NCBI GenBank assembly: GCA_022539475.1
Contig: VCMS01000081.1
Coordinates: 118,905-182,904, forward strand
Direction of reading: 5' to 3'
Length of the DNA: 64,000 nucleotides
Source of the DNA: Gracilaria domingensis
Lineage: Eukaryota; Rhodophyta; Florideophyceae; Gracilariales; Gracilariaceae
This document shows positions 62,816-64,000 of this stretch, in pieces (position 1 is the stretch's first letter; each line of letters starts with the position of its first letter). The notes under the pieces are model-generated. The model saw only the letters and a list, made by a program, of their open reading frames with translations, was not told where the DNA came from and did no database searches. The position numbers and the translations under genes are program-made.

Positions 62816-64000
62816 TACTTTTCCTGCTTCTTCGCAATAAGGAGTTGCAGACCATACTAAAGAAGAAGAAGAACCTTGGTCGTTTAAAGCGAACTGAATC
62901 TGAAAACCTCCATTGAGGCGAGAGCGTATCCGCGTACAGAATGGATCGGACATCTGCTCTCTGATCATCTCCTCAGAAGTAATAGGCACAGAGGAACCCA
63001 ACGGGGGTTCCGTGGATTCGGTAACGAATAAATCGTCACACACGTCATCATCTATTGTCTCGATCAAACCATCCTTGGTCATAACCATAAAACAGGGTAT
63101 CTCAAAGTCTTCCGTGGCCGACGTATAAGCGTTAGTCCTTAGCCAAGAAAGGACATCTGCTTGGCAGTTCAGAGAACCTTTCTTATAATGAACTTCGAAA
63201 TCGAATTCCGCTAAACGGAGACGCCAGCGCAATAACCTGCCATAGGGTTCCGATATTCCGAAGATCCAACGGAGAGCCGAATGGTCGGTATGCACCACGA
63301 AGTGAGTACCCATTAAGTGGGGTAGCAGTATGTTCAATGCCCAGACGACGGCTAAACATTCTTTCTCAGATACTGAGTAGTTCTTCTCATGAACGTTCAG
63401 TGTCCTTGACCAATAGCCAATCGTTCTACGAGTTCCGTCTTCCAAGGTTTGGAACAAAGCGCAACCAACTTGGCAGGCACTAGCGTCTGTGTCAACCGAG
63501 TATGGTAACCCAGGAGTTGGTAAAGCCAAAACTGGTGGTGACTCTACAGCGTCCACAACGGATTAAGATGTGGAAGCTTCCCTTCCCTGGAGGGTTACGG
63601 CTCAACTGGCCTGACTTTCTTCAAAAGTTCGTTAAGGGGAGGCGAGATCTCGGCAAAGTTCGGGACGAATCTAAGATACACGTTACAAAGTCTAAGAGAA
63701 GAACGGAGTTCCGTTTGATTCCCCAGGTAAAACTTTCCGTCATTGATGTTTCAATTGTTTCTCAGCATGTGAAGAAAAAATTTTTAATGTTCAAGGCAAC
63801 TTCGTTGGCTTAAATTTTTGAAAAGTAATTAATTCGTTATATCTTCATTGCATTTTGAGCCAATGAGAACATAATGACTTTGATCACGGTTTACTGAAGA
63901 AAAGAGCGCGCACGATAGAAAATCAGTCGAATATCTGATTCAATTTCATTGCACGAGTTTTCGCTGGGTTCGTCGGATGCTTAGCTTCCTTCAAGGATTC
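62816..64000 (-). mobile_element. Second Ty3/Gypsy element, partial, running off the window
   Basis: Minus-strand RNase H (63556-62816): VESPPVLALPTPGLPYSVDT, RTIGYWSRTLNVHEKNYSVS, THFVVHTDHSALRWIFG. Upstream RT thumb sequence lies at 63720-63590 (FVPNFAEISPPLNELLKKVR). It is related to the element at 16-28 kb (shared DPFCT.IR.RLNGGF segment) but not identical. Homology stops at about 62,870, so it is truncated at the LINE side. An insertion at 63722-63968 splits the RT. RNase H is well conserved. Confidence 0.85.
63722..63968. mobile_element. 247-bp AT-rich TIR element in the second Gypsy RT
   Basis: It splits RT coding at a point where the first Gypsy element reads without interruption. 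The ends are CCCAGGTAAAACT and the mirror of CCCAGCGAAAACT, 13 bp with two mismatches. The flanks duplicate TTC (63719-63721 and 63969-63971). No coding. It resembles, but differs from, the 393-bp element in the LTR. Confidence 0.65.

Overview
The window is nuclear DNA from a eukaryote. It carries a chaperonin CCT subunit, an origin-recognition subunit, two mRNA-processing RRM proteins and a WD40-TPR substrate receptor. Genes are compact, with few and short introns (89-128 nt where I could define them) and tight head-to-head or tail-to-tail spacing. A dense gene island followed by long mobile-element-rich stretches, at middling GC, resembles florideophyte red algae such as Chondrus. That assignment is inference and was not checked.

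Layout. (1) 1-13.7 kb is a conserved gene island: a membrane protein, CSTF2 (CstF-64), ORC3, CCT7, a WDTC1/ASG2-type WD40-TPR protein, an unknown protein, an extended SDR reductase and NCBP2 (CBP20). CCT7, the SDR gene and NCBP2 have small introns that I placed from splice sites and family alignment. (2) 13.7-16.3 kb is poorly coding. (3) 16,327-28,157 is a complete LTR retrotransposon (Ty3/Gypsy, minus strand) with TG...CA LTRs, a 5-bp target duplication (ATCGT), a PBS, a PPT, gag-protease-RT-RNase H-integrase-chromodomain remnants, and an unusual antisense extra gene beside the 3' LTR. A 393-bp MITE-like element sits in the 5' LTR. (4) 28.2-40.6 kb holds small unknown ORFs, a 33-bp minisatellite, a decayed transposase and about 4 kb of AT-rich DNA with nothing recognised. 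(5) 40.6-46.5 kb has a coiled-coil ORF and metabolic gene relics: a ribulose-phosphate epimerase fragment, a frameshifted ketopantoate-reductase-like gene, and two trehalose-phosphatase-like HAD genes facing each other. (6) 46.8-60.2 kb is the most remarkable block. It contains a 1305-residue ParB-like plus 2OG-Fe(II)-dioxygenase-like fusion, a divergent unit of unknown domain, beta-class amino-methyltransferase and SET domain lying in one reading frame, a coiled-coil protein, and a Plavaka/KDZ-type DDE transposase. The divergent genes are separated by a 768-bp inverted repeat packed with palindromes. (7) 60.2-62 kb is rich in hairpins and carries a 373-bp tandem duplication. (8) 62.2-64 kb has a LINE RNase H fragment abutting a second truncated Gypsy element that itself holds a small TIR insertion.

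My reading of block 6 is a large DNA transposon, or the remains of one, that carries its own chromatin and DNA-modification toolkit: a DNA methyltransferase, a SET methyltransferase, a dioxygenase that might reverse or further modify a mark, and a ParB-fold DNA-binding or nuclease module. The domain calls rest on visible motifs. That the genes form one element is inferred from contiguity and shared promoter sequence, because I could not find outer terminal repeats.
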